Positions 11,801-21,600 of a DNA stretch of 64,000 nt are shown piece by piece. Numbering within the stretch: the first letter of the stretch is position 1; each line of letters begins with the position of its first letter. Source of the stretch: Micrasema longulum. Lineage: Eukaryota; Arthropoda; Insecta; Trichoptera; Brachycentridae. Both the position numbers and the translations under genes were made by a program. Under the pieces are notes generated by a model, which had not been told where the DNA came from, searched no databases, and saw only the letters and a list, made by a program, of their open reading frames with translations. The DNA is taken from positions 416,086 through 480,085 of the forward strand of contig JAGVSM010003700.1 of assembly GCA_022494885.1 (NCBI GenBank), written 5' to 3'.

Positions 11801-11838
11801 AATACAAACAATATAAAAGTATAAATAAATAAATATAA
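8828..11838 (+). mobile_element. Decayed non-LTR retrotransposon (Jockey/CR1 group)
   Basis: In order: an apurinic-endonuclease domain (LGIYKSPS, then YLIGDMNINIL near 9,100 and CIDHI near 9,250), a reverse transcriptase (SGPDGITSKIL near 10,060, FLDLCKAFDTIKHDIL near 10,430, GVPQGSILGP near 10,605) and a C-terminal region to 11,558. The tail ends in AATAAATAAATATAA. Several frameshifts and stops break it. The catalytic YADD box reads FAHD, so the enzyme is dead. The 5' gag-like ORF is missing. Confidence 0.85.
9086..11558 (+). pseudogene. LINE endonuclease/reverse transcriptase pseudogene
   Basis: Open pieces at 9,086-9,439 (endonuclease), 9,941-10,171 (RT start), 10,300-10,640 (RT palm), 10,710-10,913 (thumb) and 10,944-11,558 (C-terminal) lie in different frames. 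At about 10,638 a stop follows GSILGPI. Motif order and spacing are those of Jockey/CR1-like LINEs; I cannot fix the clade from sequence alone. Confidence 0.8.
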
Positions 11839-11839
11839 A

Positions 11840-12860
11840 AATACCTATTTGCTAATTCTAACATATAATTTCAATAATACCTACTAATTAAATTAGAGTA
11901 AATTTCAAAAGAATTGTGAGGTGTTCTATTTGCTCTTTTGTTTATTTCTTCCTTCATACGCGGAGATAATGATACTCGTACATTAGAGTATGTTAGAGAT
12001 AATGTAAAAATAGTAGTACAGTAAAAAGGACGGACTTTTTATATCGCTCTCCTGTAAGTTCTATTCAGTATGTCGCTCCCTTCTGCATACGCGTCACCGT
12101 TGTTTATCGTTTCACTATACGCCCGACTAACTGAGAAAGACAGAGACAGGAGATAGCTAACGACTGGTAACATACGAATAAAAGGTTTTTTGACATTAAA
12201 GTAGCTATATTAAATAAGTATTGACTAAGATAAAAACATTGCTTGCCGGTGAAAGGTTATACCATCGCCTTTTCCATCTTTTCCAGTTCAATTTGTGCAG
12301 TATCTTAGCGTACATGTAGACATTTTAGTAATTGCAAAGAGAAACGTAGCCGGGGAATGCTCGCAACAGACTACAGTCCGTTTCAACATCAAATATATGC
12401 CAATTGGCCGCAGGTTGAGGGAACATATTTTGAACGCTCATGTTTACTTTACTTATATATCTCAATGGTTGTATCTGAATATTTAAAGCTCTTGATATGG
12501 AAATAGAAATAAGTTCTCATTAATTATCTTTATCTCTAAAATAGTATCCCTATGTCTAATAAGTTTCCATTTTATATTTTTGTTGTTAAATATGTAGTAT
12601 CAAGGTTTTGGGTTTTTTTTTTCATAATAATGAATAAGTATTATAATTGCGATTTTTGTTTTATTTCCAATTTGTAAATATTGTATGTTTCTGGCTAATG
12701 TTACCAAGAATGATAAAAGCAATAATAAATTAAATAAAAAATAATTAAGCACATTAAAATAAAATCCTTCAGTTGGTAGAAATGTTATTTTTATTTTTTG
12801 TAACTGTCATGTAACTGTTAAAGCAATAGTCAAATAAACAATACATTATGATCTACCTTA
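11840..12860. other. Intergenic, no gene seen
   Basis: AT-rich, with a less AT-rich patch at about 12,020-12,170 (TCGCTCTCC, ACGCGTCACCG) that may be an old repeat. I found no partner for it in the window and no supported exon. Confidence 0.4.
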
Positions 12861-12879
12861 TCGAATTTCAGCTGAAAAG

Positions 12880-13213
12880 TAAACTAAAGTTTGCTAAAAT
12901 CAAACTCAGGAACTTACCTTCTTAATTGTAATGACTGTAAAAATACATTCTACGTAGGCCAAACGGGTAGAGCCTTTAAACATAACAGAGCATAATATAT
13001 ACAATCATGGTCTTATAATAAAGATAATTCATATTTTGCCTATCATTTAATAGAAAATAAACGTTCCTTTGATTTAAAAAATAATTCATATTGCACCTAA
13101 AGGCCAAAAACTTGACAAACTAGAAATTCTCGAAATTAATAGATTAAAAAATAAAACCGACGTAGAATTACGTAATGAACAGATAACACACGTGCGTTCT
13201 CCATAGTAATACC
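12880..13213 (+). pseudogene. Penelope-like element, GIY-YIG endonuclease 3' end
   Basis: SGTYLLNCNDC followed by FYVGQTGRAF is the GIY-YIG start (GTY, YVG) used by Penelope-like retroelements. It is followed by FAYHLIENKRSF and, after a one-base frameshift near 13,090, KGQKLDKLEILEINRL and a terminal NEQITHVRSP-stop. An in-frame stop lies after NRA. The 5' part (reverse transcriptase) is absent. The hAT element at 13,214 is inserted just past its stop codon. Confidence 0.75.
13206..13213. repeat. hAT target-site duplication, left copy
   Basis: GTAATACC directly abuts the left inverted repeat and is repeated exactly at 16,134-16,141. Confidence 0.95.
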
Positions 13214-13227
13214 CAGTGCTCGATTTC
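13214..13227 (+). repeat. hAT terminal inverted repeat, left
   Basis: CAGTGCTCGATTTC, exact inverse of 16,120-16,133. Confidence 0.95.
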
Positions 13228-13269
13228 TAAAAATTGAGGTACCGGAACTCTGTTAAGGGCGGACACACC

Positions 13270-13321
13270 GGGGGGTCTGGGGGGTATTCCATACCCCCCC
13301 AGCTAAAGGGGGGTCCGGGGG
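13270..13321. other. G-run cluster inside the hAT end
   Basis: Four runs of five or six G on the plus strand, with a C7 run between the second and third. The run spacing is suitable for a G-quadruplex or a hairpin between G and C runs. It lies between the left inverted repeat and the transposase stop codon. Confidence 0.6.
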
Positions 13322-13478
13322 CCCTCGGAAAATTTTCAAAATTTCAGTTTAAAATTACGCATTTTTAGGCTGTTTTTACTTCTCAGTTAATAAACATACA
13401 TGTTTATGTATGTAACATGTTAATAAACATAATGAAAAGCAGTAAAACAATACAACATAACTGTTTCAAAAATTGTTC

Positions 13479-15686
13479 TTAAAATATACTCCAAAACTTC
13501 ATCATGTTTTCTTCGTATTTGCCTTCTCTTGATCTTTCCTTACTCTTGACAGCTAGCGCCGAGTGGTGTCCAGAAACCAGCCAAGAGTTAACATACTTCT
13601 CTGGATCAAACAGTCTAAGAGGAGGTCCATTAATTTTCAAAAACATCAGGCCAGAAACCGTTCTTATGTTGAGTGAAGATCGCAGCGGTGTAATTATTAA
13701 GTTCATCTGAGAGAATCCTCTTTCACATTCACTTGATGAAATGGCAACCGAGTCAATTGATTGTTTTACAGGATTGAGGCTTTCTGGTAACTCTCTGGAG
13801 TAGATATATTCGCGTAAACCTGTAATTAACTGTCTTTCGTTAAGTTTGAACCTGGAAGCAAGTTTCCTCATTTCATTTTCCCCAAAACTTATTGGGAGTT
13901 TCGTCGGCCAGGTTTTGGTATCCATAACTTCAAGAGTTGTAGCTAACTCAACATCTTTGTCATCAAGTAGTCTCGTTTCAATAGAAGTTTTAAGGGCCTC
14001 GTAAAATATTTTGAGGTTCAACGGCTGATTGTCTGATCTCCCTTCTTTTGTGTGGAGAGGAACCTCGAAAAAAGACAAGTTGTTTACTGCTTCTTGAGCC
14101 ATTGTTGAGTAGGACCCTGGAACTGTTTTTCTTTCTTCAAATAAACCAACTGTGATTAGCAATTTTCTGTTCGCATAGTTCAAATCTGCATTCCGATGTT
14201 GTAAAGCTTCACTTAGTTCTGAAAGTTCTTGCAAAGCATCTGCCATCAATCCCAGGTCTAGAATGAAATTAGTTTCTGTGATTTTGTTAAGAAGTCCGGA
14301 AAAAGTACTTTTATCTTTGCTGTCTCTAGACGGGTCATTTGAAGCTTCTTTAAAGTGTTGGACTAATGCTTCATATGACGTCCAAACAGCTGACACAGAT
14401 CTAAAACTAGATGCCACCCAACGGGTGCTCAAGACTCTTCCAATTTTTAAAATTTCTGTATCCAAAAGAGTTGCACAGCTTCGAAGTTCCCTGCTGTTCT
14501 TTGGTGAAGCATGATAGACAACATAGAGTTTGTCAATAAAAGATTTAAACCTATTAACTCCTGAAACAGATTTAATAACGTCTGACACTGACAGCTCAAG
14601 TCTATGGTTTGCACAGTGCCAAACAATAACAGAAGGAAATTTCTCACGAAATAATGTTGCAACGCCTTTGTGCTTACCGATCATAGTAGCAGCACCATCA
14701 CAAGTTAAGCTTGTTAAATTATTACTTAAAAATACGTCAGATATTCCATTAGACCGAAGACAGTTCATCAAAGAGTCAAAAACAGCTGTAGCAGTAACGC
14801 CATCTAGTTCTATTAGATCCAAAAAGACGTTAGTGGAGCCACTCATACCAGTTTTAGGCAAAGAACACCGAACGTATACTATTAAACTTGACTTATTACT
14901 TAAGGACGTGGATTCATCAATTATCAAACCAAGTTTTGTATCATTCTTAATGATTTCATCTACAAAGGTTTTCTTCATTTCCTTACTGATATGCAAAGCA
15001 ATTTTAGCACAGGCTTTGTCTGAGTGTAAAATGCGACCCATGTTAATCCCATTTAGTTCTTGCAAATCAATTTCCGTTTCAAAATTGTTAAAAGACTGAT
15101 TTTCTTTAACAACCTTGTACGCCGTTCGGAAAATTTTCCCCGTTATTTCTTTTTCATGAGAGTTCTGTCTCAAAATAGTTTTCTCCAGTTTTCCGTCTTT
15201 ACTTTCGGTTAGGATTTCAGCAGCTGCTTTATGACCAGCACTCTCTTTGTGGTCAAAAATCTTTTTCCTTAAAGACGTTTGCTTTTTCTGTTTAGTGTCA
15301 CCATAACTGTCTATTTCAACATTTGCCCATTCTTTTGAAATTTTCATACCTGTTTTTTTCTTAACAGATAAGATCCCTACTTTTTTACAAGTACTGCATC
15401 CTAACTTTCCATTTTTAATTAACAACCAGTGATATTTTTCGCAAAATTCAGTTTTTTGAAAATTAGTCCAACAATCTGGCAAGGCATTGTCGTTACACTC
15501 AACCTTTTGTCCTTGTTCTTTAGAGTGATGTTCGTCAGAATCTGAACTGGTTACCTTTTCAGTGCTAGTTGACAGTTGTAAGGTCGTTGAAGATGGTTGC
15601 GTGAGGTTGTCTTCACAATCAATGGTTCGCTTAAGTCTCTTAGTATCACCTGAGGGTAAAAAAAAATCGGTTAACTTTTTGTTCAT
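13479..15686 (-). CDS. hAT transposase, 735 aa, KIAA1586/ZBED-like
   Basis: A single unbroken frame, ATG at 15,686. Domains in order: a basic, Ser/Thr-rich N-terminus; a BED-like zinc finger (C97-x2-C100, then H146 and H152); an RNase-H-fold transposase core with LGLIIDEST (first Asp, about D257), LTCDGAATMIGK (second Asp, about D330) and the hAT signature WHCANHRLEL (about 356-365); a helical insertion; and the C-terminal hAT dimerisation region with SSSECERGFSQMN (catalytic Glu about 653-655) and LMFLKINGP. All three acidic positions and the CxxH motif are present. The enzyme would cut and paste the element via the 14-bp ends. Its closest relatives by style are the vertebrate KIAA1586-like and animal ZBED-like hAT proteins. 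No intron is seen. Confidence 0.96.
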   Translation of the reverse strand: MNKKLTDFFLPSGDTKRLKRTIDCEDNLTQPSSTTLQLSTSTEKVTSSDSDEHHSKEQGQKVECNDNALPDCWTNFQKTEFCEKYHWLLIKNGKLGCSTCKKVGILSVKKKTGMKISKEWANVEIDSYGDTKQKKQTSLRKKIFDHKESAGHKAAAEILTESKDGKLEKTILRQNSHEKEITGKIFRTAYKVVKENQSFNNFETEIDLQELNGINMGRILHSDKACAKIALHISKEMKKTFVDEIIKNDTKLGLIIDESTSLSNKSSLIVYVRCSLPKTGMSGSTNVFLDLIELDGVTATAVFDSLMNCLRSNGISDVFLSNNLTSLTCDGAATMIGKHKGVATLFREKFPSVIVWHCANHRLELSVSDVIKSVSGVNRFKSFIDKLYVVYHASPKNSRELRSCATLLDTEILKIGRVLSTRWVASSFRSVSAVWTSYEALVQHFKEASNDPSRDSKDKSTFSGLLNKITETNFILDLGLMADALQELSELSEALQHRNADLNYANRKLLITVGLFEERKTVPGSYSTMAQEAVNNLSFFEVPLHTKEGRSDNQPLNLKIFYEALKTSIETRLLDDKDVELATTLEVMDTKTWPTKLPISFGENEMRKLASRFKLNERQLITGLREYIYSRELPESLNPVKQSIDSVAISSSECERGFSQMNLIITPLRSSLNIRTVSGLMFLKINGPPLRLFDPEKYVNSWLVSGHHSALAVKSKERSREGKYEENMMKFWSIF

Positions 15687-16119
15687 CTTATTTCACAACA
15701 ATAACACGTAACAGTAACGTAACAGAGATAAATAAAAGAAGACCGTGTGTGCAAGTGGGTAGCGCGTAGTAGAGTACAGTACAGGACAACACGGACTCCC
15801 GACTACGGGACTACGACTGAGCAACTGAGCATCTAGTGATGACCGAAGTGGGGAGTAGACGCCAGACGGACGAGTCTATCTCTAACCTGGAGGGGAGGAA
15901 GCTATACTGCACGTGCGCGGCGGCGGATGAGTCTATCTGTTTATCTGTTAGCTTCGAGCTACAATTATATGCTTTATTAATAAATTGCGAGTTAATTTAC
16001 CGTAATAGATAATAGATAATAACATAAGTTTAATAAATCAGTTAAATTTAACTGTTTTCAAATAATTTAGTTTTTTTACAGAGAGAGGTTCCGGAACGCC
16101 GTTCCGCCGCGTTCCGCCT
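15687..16119 (-). promoter_or_regulatory. hAT 5' leader and subterminal region
   Basis: Upstream of the transposase start on the minus strand. 15,740-15,950 is markedly GC-richer than its surroundings, and the end near the inverted repeat carries repeated GTTCCG/CGGAAC units (16,088-16,115), which could serve as transposase subterminal binding sites. No clear TATA box was identified. Confidence 0.45.
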
Positions 16120-16133
16120 GAAATCGAGCACTG
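16120..16133 (-). repeat. hAT terminal inverted repeat, right
   Basis: GAAATCGAGCACTG, exact inverse of the left end. Confidence 0.95.
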
Positions 16134-16141
16134 GTAATACC
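16134..16141. repeat. hAT target-site duplication, right copy
   Basis: GTAATACC, identical to 13,206-13,213. Confidence 0.95.
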
Positions 16142-16720
16142 CATTGTAATATATATATATTATAGAGTCTTTATTCAATAAAATATACACATTAATACAA
16201 TAGTAATACATTATAAAGAAAACAAGGTATTAAAATATATTTTGTCCCGATAAACTATTCAATAATAGTTTGTCATCGGGTGCTCAGACATTAGTTTTAA
16301 TTATTAATCAAATAAAAAGAGTACACACATAATACAGTATATGAATAAAATAATAAACATAAAAAATAGTTTAAAGAAATGTTTTTTTATTTTTATTTAC
16401 ATATACATTTAGTAAGATAATAAAATTAAAATTAAAGAATAGCAATTTACTTGAATATATTTTAAATATAATAAAAAAAATTGAACACATTAATAAATAG
16501 TGTGTGCTCATAAATGTAATCAAAACAAAATAAAAAATAAAACAAAGTAAATCGAAAATTTCAATTTGTATCTACAAAAATAATAAAAATAATAAGATAA
16601 TCAAAAGGACCTATTAAAATTAAGATCTAAAAAATGTAAATAAAATAAGAAAGAGATAAAAGAAAAGGTTAACCTAAAAAAAAAACAAAATTACATTTTA
16701 ACTAATGAATTTTTACCCTT
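16142..16720 (+). repeat. Penelope-like element 3' untranslated region, copy 1
   Basis: Continues the Penelope-like element past the hAT insertion. From about 16,176 it matches 23,574-24,085 closely (shared GTCATCGGGTGCTCAG, AGAGTACACACATAATACAG, GTGTGCTCATAAATG). Both copies hold the same stem-loop (16,246-16,280). No coding frame. Confidence 0.7.
16246..16280 (+). other. Stem-loop conserved in the Penelope-like 3' region
   Basis: CCCGATAAACTATT pairs with AATAGTTTGTCATCGGG around a CAAT loop with a small bulge. The same hairpin occurs at 23,648-23,682. It may help reverse transcriptase recognise its RNA; that role is inferred. Confidence 0.55.
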
Positions 16721-17046
16721 TGTTTTTCAGAAATCATAATTGACAACAATCACACTCACAAAGGACACTAAAAATAAAAATAATACACTTAAACTCATTA
16801 AAATAGCATTATTAGTTAACCCGAAAAAAATTGTTCATGATCCTTAAGATAAAAGTAATTTTATTTAATTTACTTTCATATAATTTTAAATTCTCTATCC
16901 TTACCTCTGTTTTGGATAAATACATTAAACTCCTTAATAAAGATACCAGTCTCGAAGATGTCGCGAAAGCGATGAAACCGGTCACGGGATATTCCAAATT
17001 TGTGGATTAAAGTATCACTCGTCTATTATTTCTATAATAATCCCTG
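16721..17046. other. Intergenic, nothing recognised
   Basis: AT-rich; no exon or repeat partner seen. Confidence 0.4.
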
Positions 17047-17115
17047 TATATTGCAATACTTCATACCTGACCAGACAGGCACTTGAAGCGTAAGGCTGAT
17101 TACCTTGCTTTTAGG
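17047..17115 (+). repeat. SINE family A fragment
   Basis: GACCAGACAGGCACTTGAAGCGTAAGGCTGATTACCTTG matches the central body of the family; head and tail are missing. Confidence 0.6.
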
Positions 17116-17324
17116 AAGTAAATTTCCATGGCGCTTTGTAAATAGATTAATTGAAGCAGTATTCTACGCACCGTCAAGTGTTATATAAGGAATTGCGATT
17201 ACTGTGCCATGAAAAGTAATTCGACACTTTTTTGTTCTACGTTTCTCATAATACTCGTATTATCCGTTGGTAAAATATTCATTTAACCTATGTATTTATT
17301 TATCGACACATTAAGTTGATATTT

Positions 17325-17445
17325 CTCATCATCACCACCCAAACGCACCCGGAGAGTGCATAGAGCATTGCATTGGTGCAAAAAATGCAGCGTATCTTGA
17401 TCACTTGTCAAATAAAGGTGGGGTGATTATCAGTCTTACGCCTCA
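17325..17445 (-). repeat. SINE family A 3' part, reversed, ending at a MITE
   Basis: Reads, on the minus strand, from the AAGCG block to the GATGATGA tail. It stops at the same SINE point (CCTG/AAGCG) at which MITE-A interrupts the copy at 3,741. Confidence 0.7.
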
Positions 17446-17765
17446 GGGGTGATATTCTGAATCTTCTCTACTCCTTAGAGATGAATCATTTGGAGAATTT
17501 TATTTTTTGCATGCGTTTACACTTTGCTTCATAAATGGCCACATTTATGATTAAACGTCAAATTAATACGAACACGTGAAATCAAACATGATTTTAATTT
17601 AAAACATTATTGCGACTTCGAGCATTACCCAAAATACTAAATTAGGTTAAATTGTCCAAGCCGTATTTTTTTTTCAGTTTTTTAAACGGTTTTATACATC
17701 ATTTGACGTTTAATCATCAGTGTGGGCATATATAAAGCAAAGTGTATTCGCATGCAAAAAGTAAC
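17446..17765. mobile_element. MITE-A, second copy
   Basis: GGGGTGATATTCTGAATC and the inner blocks (GAACACGTGAAATCAAACATGA, ATCATTTGACGTTTAATCATCAGTGTGG) match MITE-A at 3,885. The right inverted repeat is recognisable to about 17,760 (AAGCAAAGTGTATTCGCATGC) but its tip is eroded. Confidence 0.7.
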
Positions 17766-18250
17766 ATTTCTACACCACTAGGCGGACTCATTTTCGGTCG
17801 ATTATTTTTTTTAGATTTTTTATCTGAAAACAGTCGTCGAGTCGAAAACACTCGTCCAGGATGTATTCTGATTCTATTTCTTACATATAACTGTATTCTT
17901 CATCCATCCATACACGTAAAAAACATTATAGACACTATTGGAAATACTAAGTAAGGTCATAGCAGAATCCAAAAATATATAATATATATCGATCATAAAA
18001 TGTTATAGAGAGGATAATTCATAAACATATTATAATCATTAGAATAATATTTATAAATGTCAAGATTGCTTTTATAGTAGGTACATTAAAATATTTGAAA
18101 TTTAAAATTACCACAAATTTACACAAACTAAAGATAAACAATTTTGATAAAGCGTTAATTTACAAAATCGAAAAATCAATCGATTAAAAATAATAATATT
18201 GGATCGCGAAATTGTCATAATACGGGTTTGATTAAAACTCGCACAATATT
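17766..18250. other. Upstream intergenic region of the NRF-6-like gene
   Basis: AT-rich, no repeat partner found. It leads into the candidate promoter at 18,255. Confidence 0.4.
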
Positions 18251-18254
18251 TCGG

Positions 18255-18290
18255 TATAAATATGTAGACAGCGCAACATCGGTGCCAGTC
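18255..18290 (+). promoter_or_regulatory. Candidate TATA box and initiator of the NRF-6-like gene
   Basis: TATAAATA at 18,255-18,262 is followed 32 bases later by CCAGTC (A at 18,287), a close match to the arthropod initiator (TCAGT). The spacing is right for transcription starting at about 18,287, giving a 5' UTR of about 145 bases before the ATG at 18,432. No mapped start is available to confirm it. Confidence 0.5.
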
Positions 18291-18431
18291 TTCAGGCGAT
18301 TATTGACGAAAGAGCATTAGATAATGTCGACCTTCGCGCTCTATCTAAATCATATGTAAATAATAAACGTATTGACACTTTTCTTATTTGTTAAACATTC
18401 CAAAGTTTTTAAAAAGTTTAGTCATTTACCA

Positions 18432-18651
18432 ATGGCGTCATTAAAGTCAAGTTTTAATAGAAAATGTTACATTTTATTGACCGTTGGTTTATGGGTTTCC
18501 CTATGCGGGTGTGATAATGTAGGCTTGGAGAAAAGTTCCGTGTACTATGGATTGGCTATCACAGCTGCAGCAGAAGAGGGTAGTCAGTGTAGAGAACATT
18601 TGGCGAGAACTGCGCAAGGAATACGGAACAGAGATATATGGGCCATGAAAT
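18432..18651 (+). CDS. nrf-6: NRF-6-like exon 1 (signal peptide, NRF domain start)
   Basis: ATG at 18,432 is followed by a hydrophobic core YILLTVGLWVSLCGC. The donor ATGAAAT|GTACGT leaves one base that completes a Leu codon with exon 2. An upstream in-frame TTG was rejected as the start. Confidence 0.88.
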
Positions 18652-21600
18652 GTACGTAGTTTTTCTTTCACTACATTTTAAAAAAGATTTTCATTAATAA
18701 AATATCATAGATAATATTTTTATAATTTTATTTATAGTATGTCCAAATGCTTGCAGATATTTTGAGTATGTCCAAATGCTTGCAGACTAGCTGGATTTTC
18801 TCCCTAAGGAGTTGTTCATATTTAAATTTATTGCAACAGAGAGGGAAAACATTTTAGAAAAGGAAATATGAGAGTCTAGGGATTTACAGGGCATATGACC
18901 TGTCGTTGGCTAGTTTAAGTGGCCACTTTACACACTGTATAACATTTACCATTCTGCCTATGTTTGAACATCCGCATTTCCTCAACTCTTCCATCTGTTG
19001 ACTTTTGTGAAGTAAAAGAGGTGAAACTTTTATCATGTGGGTGAGATTCATCCGGCTGAACCAAATCACCTACTAGGCAACGCCTGAAAACGATTCTCCA
19101 ATTTTTATACTTCTTCTTTTACCAGGTAGTTAATTCAACAATGTTTAAGTATGTCCAAATGCTCGCAGACTGGCTGGATTTTCTCCCTAGGGAGTTATTC
19201 ATATTTAAATTTATTTCAACAGAGAGGGAAAACAAAATTGTTTATATTTATTTAATTTTTACCTCAAAGTTAGTGCTGTAAACATAAAATAAATAGATAT
19301 ATTTTTTTAAAGGAATAACCCGCTAAGTCTTTAGAGGCTTTTCAGCAGGTGGGAAATATGACATGGAAGAAAGTTATGAAAAATATACCACAACACCCAG
19401 ACCAATTGAGAAAATATCTTTCTTGGATTTTTTTCTTGCAACTGGCGGGAATCGAACCCGCGACACTAGTTTCACAGTTAGCTGTCTTACCAACAGCGCC
19501 ACGGCGCCTGTTAAATCAGTTATTAAAATATGTTCGTGATATATTGTAATATTAAATATTATTATGATACTGAACAGTGAACATTAGTTCTTTGATTAAA
19601 TTGACTTAAAAAAGCATAAATACGGTAGTAATTTTCGTATAATATTTTTTTATAATCCATTGCCAAAGAAATACTATGTTTAAACTCATTTATTTATCGT
19701 AGCTGCTTCAGGACCCGTATTACAATAATAAAATAAAGTTTTCGGTATGAAAAGGATACAATTGTTTTTCTTAATATGTTCAATTACAGGTTTCCTACGA
19801 AGATACTTTAAATTTATGAACAAATATACACATTTTCGTACAAAAATTTCGATTCTACTTTAAAGACAATCAAAGATAACTCTGTTAACTTTCCATTGTA
19901 ATCTGAGCCCTCCAGGGGTGGAATTCTGAACACTTTCGCGAGTGTAAAGAACGCTTTTATAGTGCGTATCTACGTACTAAATACGCGTTATGAAAGCATT
20001 TGTGTAGTAGTAGAATTTGAAGAATTTGTGTATCTGGGAAGCATGTTTTCAAGAGATGGAAGAGTAGAAAAAGATGTTGAAAGGAGAGTGAATGCGGGCA
20101 TCAAAATGAACGGCGCACTAAACAGAGTAATTTCTAATAAAAATATGTCAATCGAAACTAAACTGGCAGTGCACAACGGAGTTTTAGTTCCAACACTTAT
20201 GTATGGAAGTGAAACATGAAACTGGCAGAGGAAGGATGAAAGCCGAATGAACGCGGTTGAAATGCGATCTCTTAGACGAACGTGTAGGAAAACAATGTAT
20301 GACAGGGTTACGAATGATAAAATCAGGCGAGAGTGTAAATCTGAGTCAAGTATAATTGATAAGGTTAAGAAAGGGTCTCTGAGATGGTTTGGTCACGTAG
20401 AACGAATGGACGACGAAAGAATGGTAAAACAAGTATATATGGCAAAAATGAACGGTAACGTGAGACAAGGACGACCAAGGAAGACGTGCCATGATCAGAT
20501 AAGCCAAAATCCTAAGTCTGGTCATGTCAAAAGCAATCAGAACCGAAGGGCAAGTATGACAAGATGTATGAATGTGGAAGAAGCTAGGAATGTATGCCAG
20601 GATAGATGTGTGTGGCGGTCCTACGAGGAAATAACGTGTTGGTAGTAGTAGTACTAGTAAAAGCGTTATGCATACCAGTCCTGGTTCGACTTACTCTGTT
20701 CCTGTTTAGATATTTTTTGATTTTCGAAATTTTATGATCTAAAAAAGCATTTCGAAACACTTAAAATGAAATAATTGTAATTTTTGGACGCAATTTTTGT
20801 TTTCCTTCAAAAGTCATTAATTCCTCTGACTCTCCTCGACCAATGGCGTGAAGCAACGAGGCCAGCACATTCTTCAGCAGTATCACATTTACATTTTACT
20901 TGTTTGTTATTCGATTGCTCTTATTAAGTATTGGGTTTTCTGTTTGTCCAGTGATCGACGCTTCGGGGGCGCCCACCTCCAAGCTGTACTGGGGCGGCAC
21001 CTACTGGATGGGGAACAGCTTCCAGTGCGCCGCCAGCATGTCCACTCGGAGGGGTGCCGTCACCCCCACTCCGCGCAGCCTGGCCCTGCACCACCCCTCC
21101 ACCCTGCCGCCCTTCCCCGTGCGATACTTCGGCGCTTACTTCACACACGACTCTCCCTTTATGATGCCCAATAACTTCCATCACGAGGTTACTCGATTAT
21201 AATTATTTAAAATTATCATCATCATCAACCAAAATGAATTAAATTAAAAGATCGAAAAACAATTAATGTGGCCGTCGTGATGTAATATCTAAGACACCTA
21301 AGACAAAAGGACCCGGGTTCGATTCCCGATGAGAACACAAAAAAATGAGATTTTTTCAAGCTTTAGGTTCTGTGATGTAATTCATCACTGTTATTGGGCC
21401 TTCTGGCCTGTTGTGGCACAAAATATATTCGTATCTATTCGATTTTACTATTTTACAACATTTTACAATTTTACTATATACTGACATACTTTTTTAATAT
21501 AACTTTTACTATGTTTTTTGTTTTTACCACGTATTTCACTATGTTTTTTAAAATATATTTTTTGTTATACGCGTTTATATTTTTTATTTATTTATTTATA

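Larger units (their letters stand above)
13214..16133 (-). mobile_element. Apparently intact hAT transposon, 2,920 bp
   Basis: The ends are perfect 14-bp inverted repeats (CAGTGCTCGATTTC at 13,214 and GAAATCGAGCACTG ending at 16,133), flanked by a perfect 8-bp duplication GTAATACC, the hallmark of hAT insertion. One open transposase frame fills the middle on the minus strand. GC-rich subterminal sequence lies on both sides (G-runs at 13,270-13,321; GTTCCGGAACG repeats at 16,088-16,115). The perfect duplication and unbroken frame argue for a recent insertion. It sits in the 3' region of a Penelope-like element. Confidence 0.96.
18652..20951. other. NRF-6-like intron 1
   Basis: Holds one long and one truncated MITE-B copy, a reversed SINE D, a repeat shared with 62,188, and an RTE-type LINE fragment, all listed separately. 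20,800-20,895 (CTCTGACTCTCCTCGACCAATGG) resembles 47,495-47,575 before exon 11. Confidence 0.7.

Noticed and set aside
14530..15099. 189-codon plus-strand frame
   Set aside because: It is the antisense shadow of the hAT transposase, which has clear domain motifs on the other strand.
16246..16280. Hammerhead ribozyme in the Penelope-like 3' region
   Set aside because: The hairpin is clear, but the CUGANGA and GAAA core boxes are not in place on either strand.
18372..18431. Upstream extension of NRF-6-like exon 1
   Set aside because: The open frame begins with TTG, not ATG, and the ATG at 18,432 directly precedes a good signal-like hydrophobic stretch.
20848..21184. Overlapping frames in both strands at NRF-6-like exon 2
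   Set aside because: They arise because the exon is GC-rich and lacks stops. Only the frame encoding IDASGAPTS and NSFQCAA matches the family and the splice phase.
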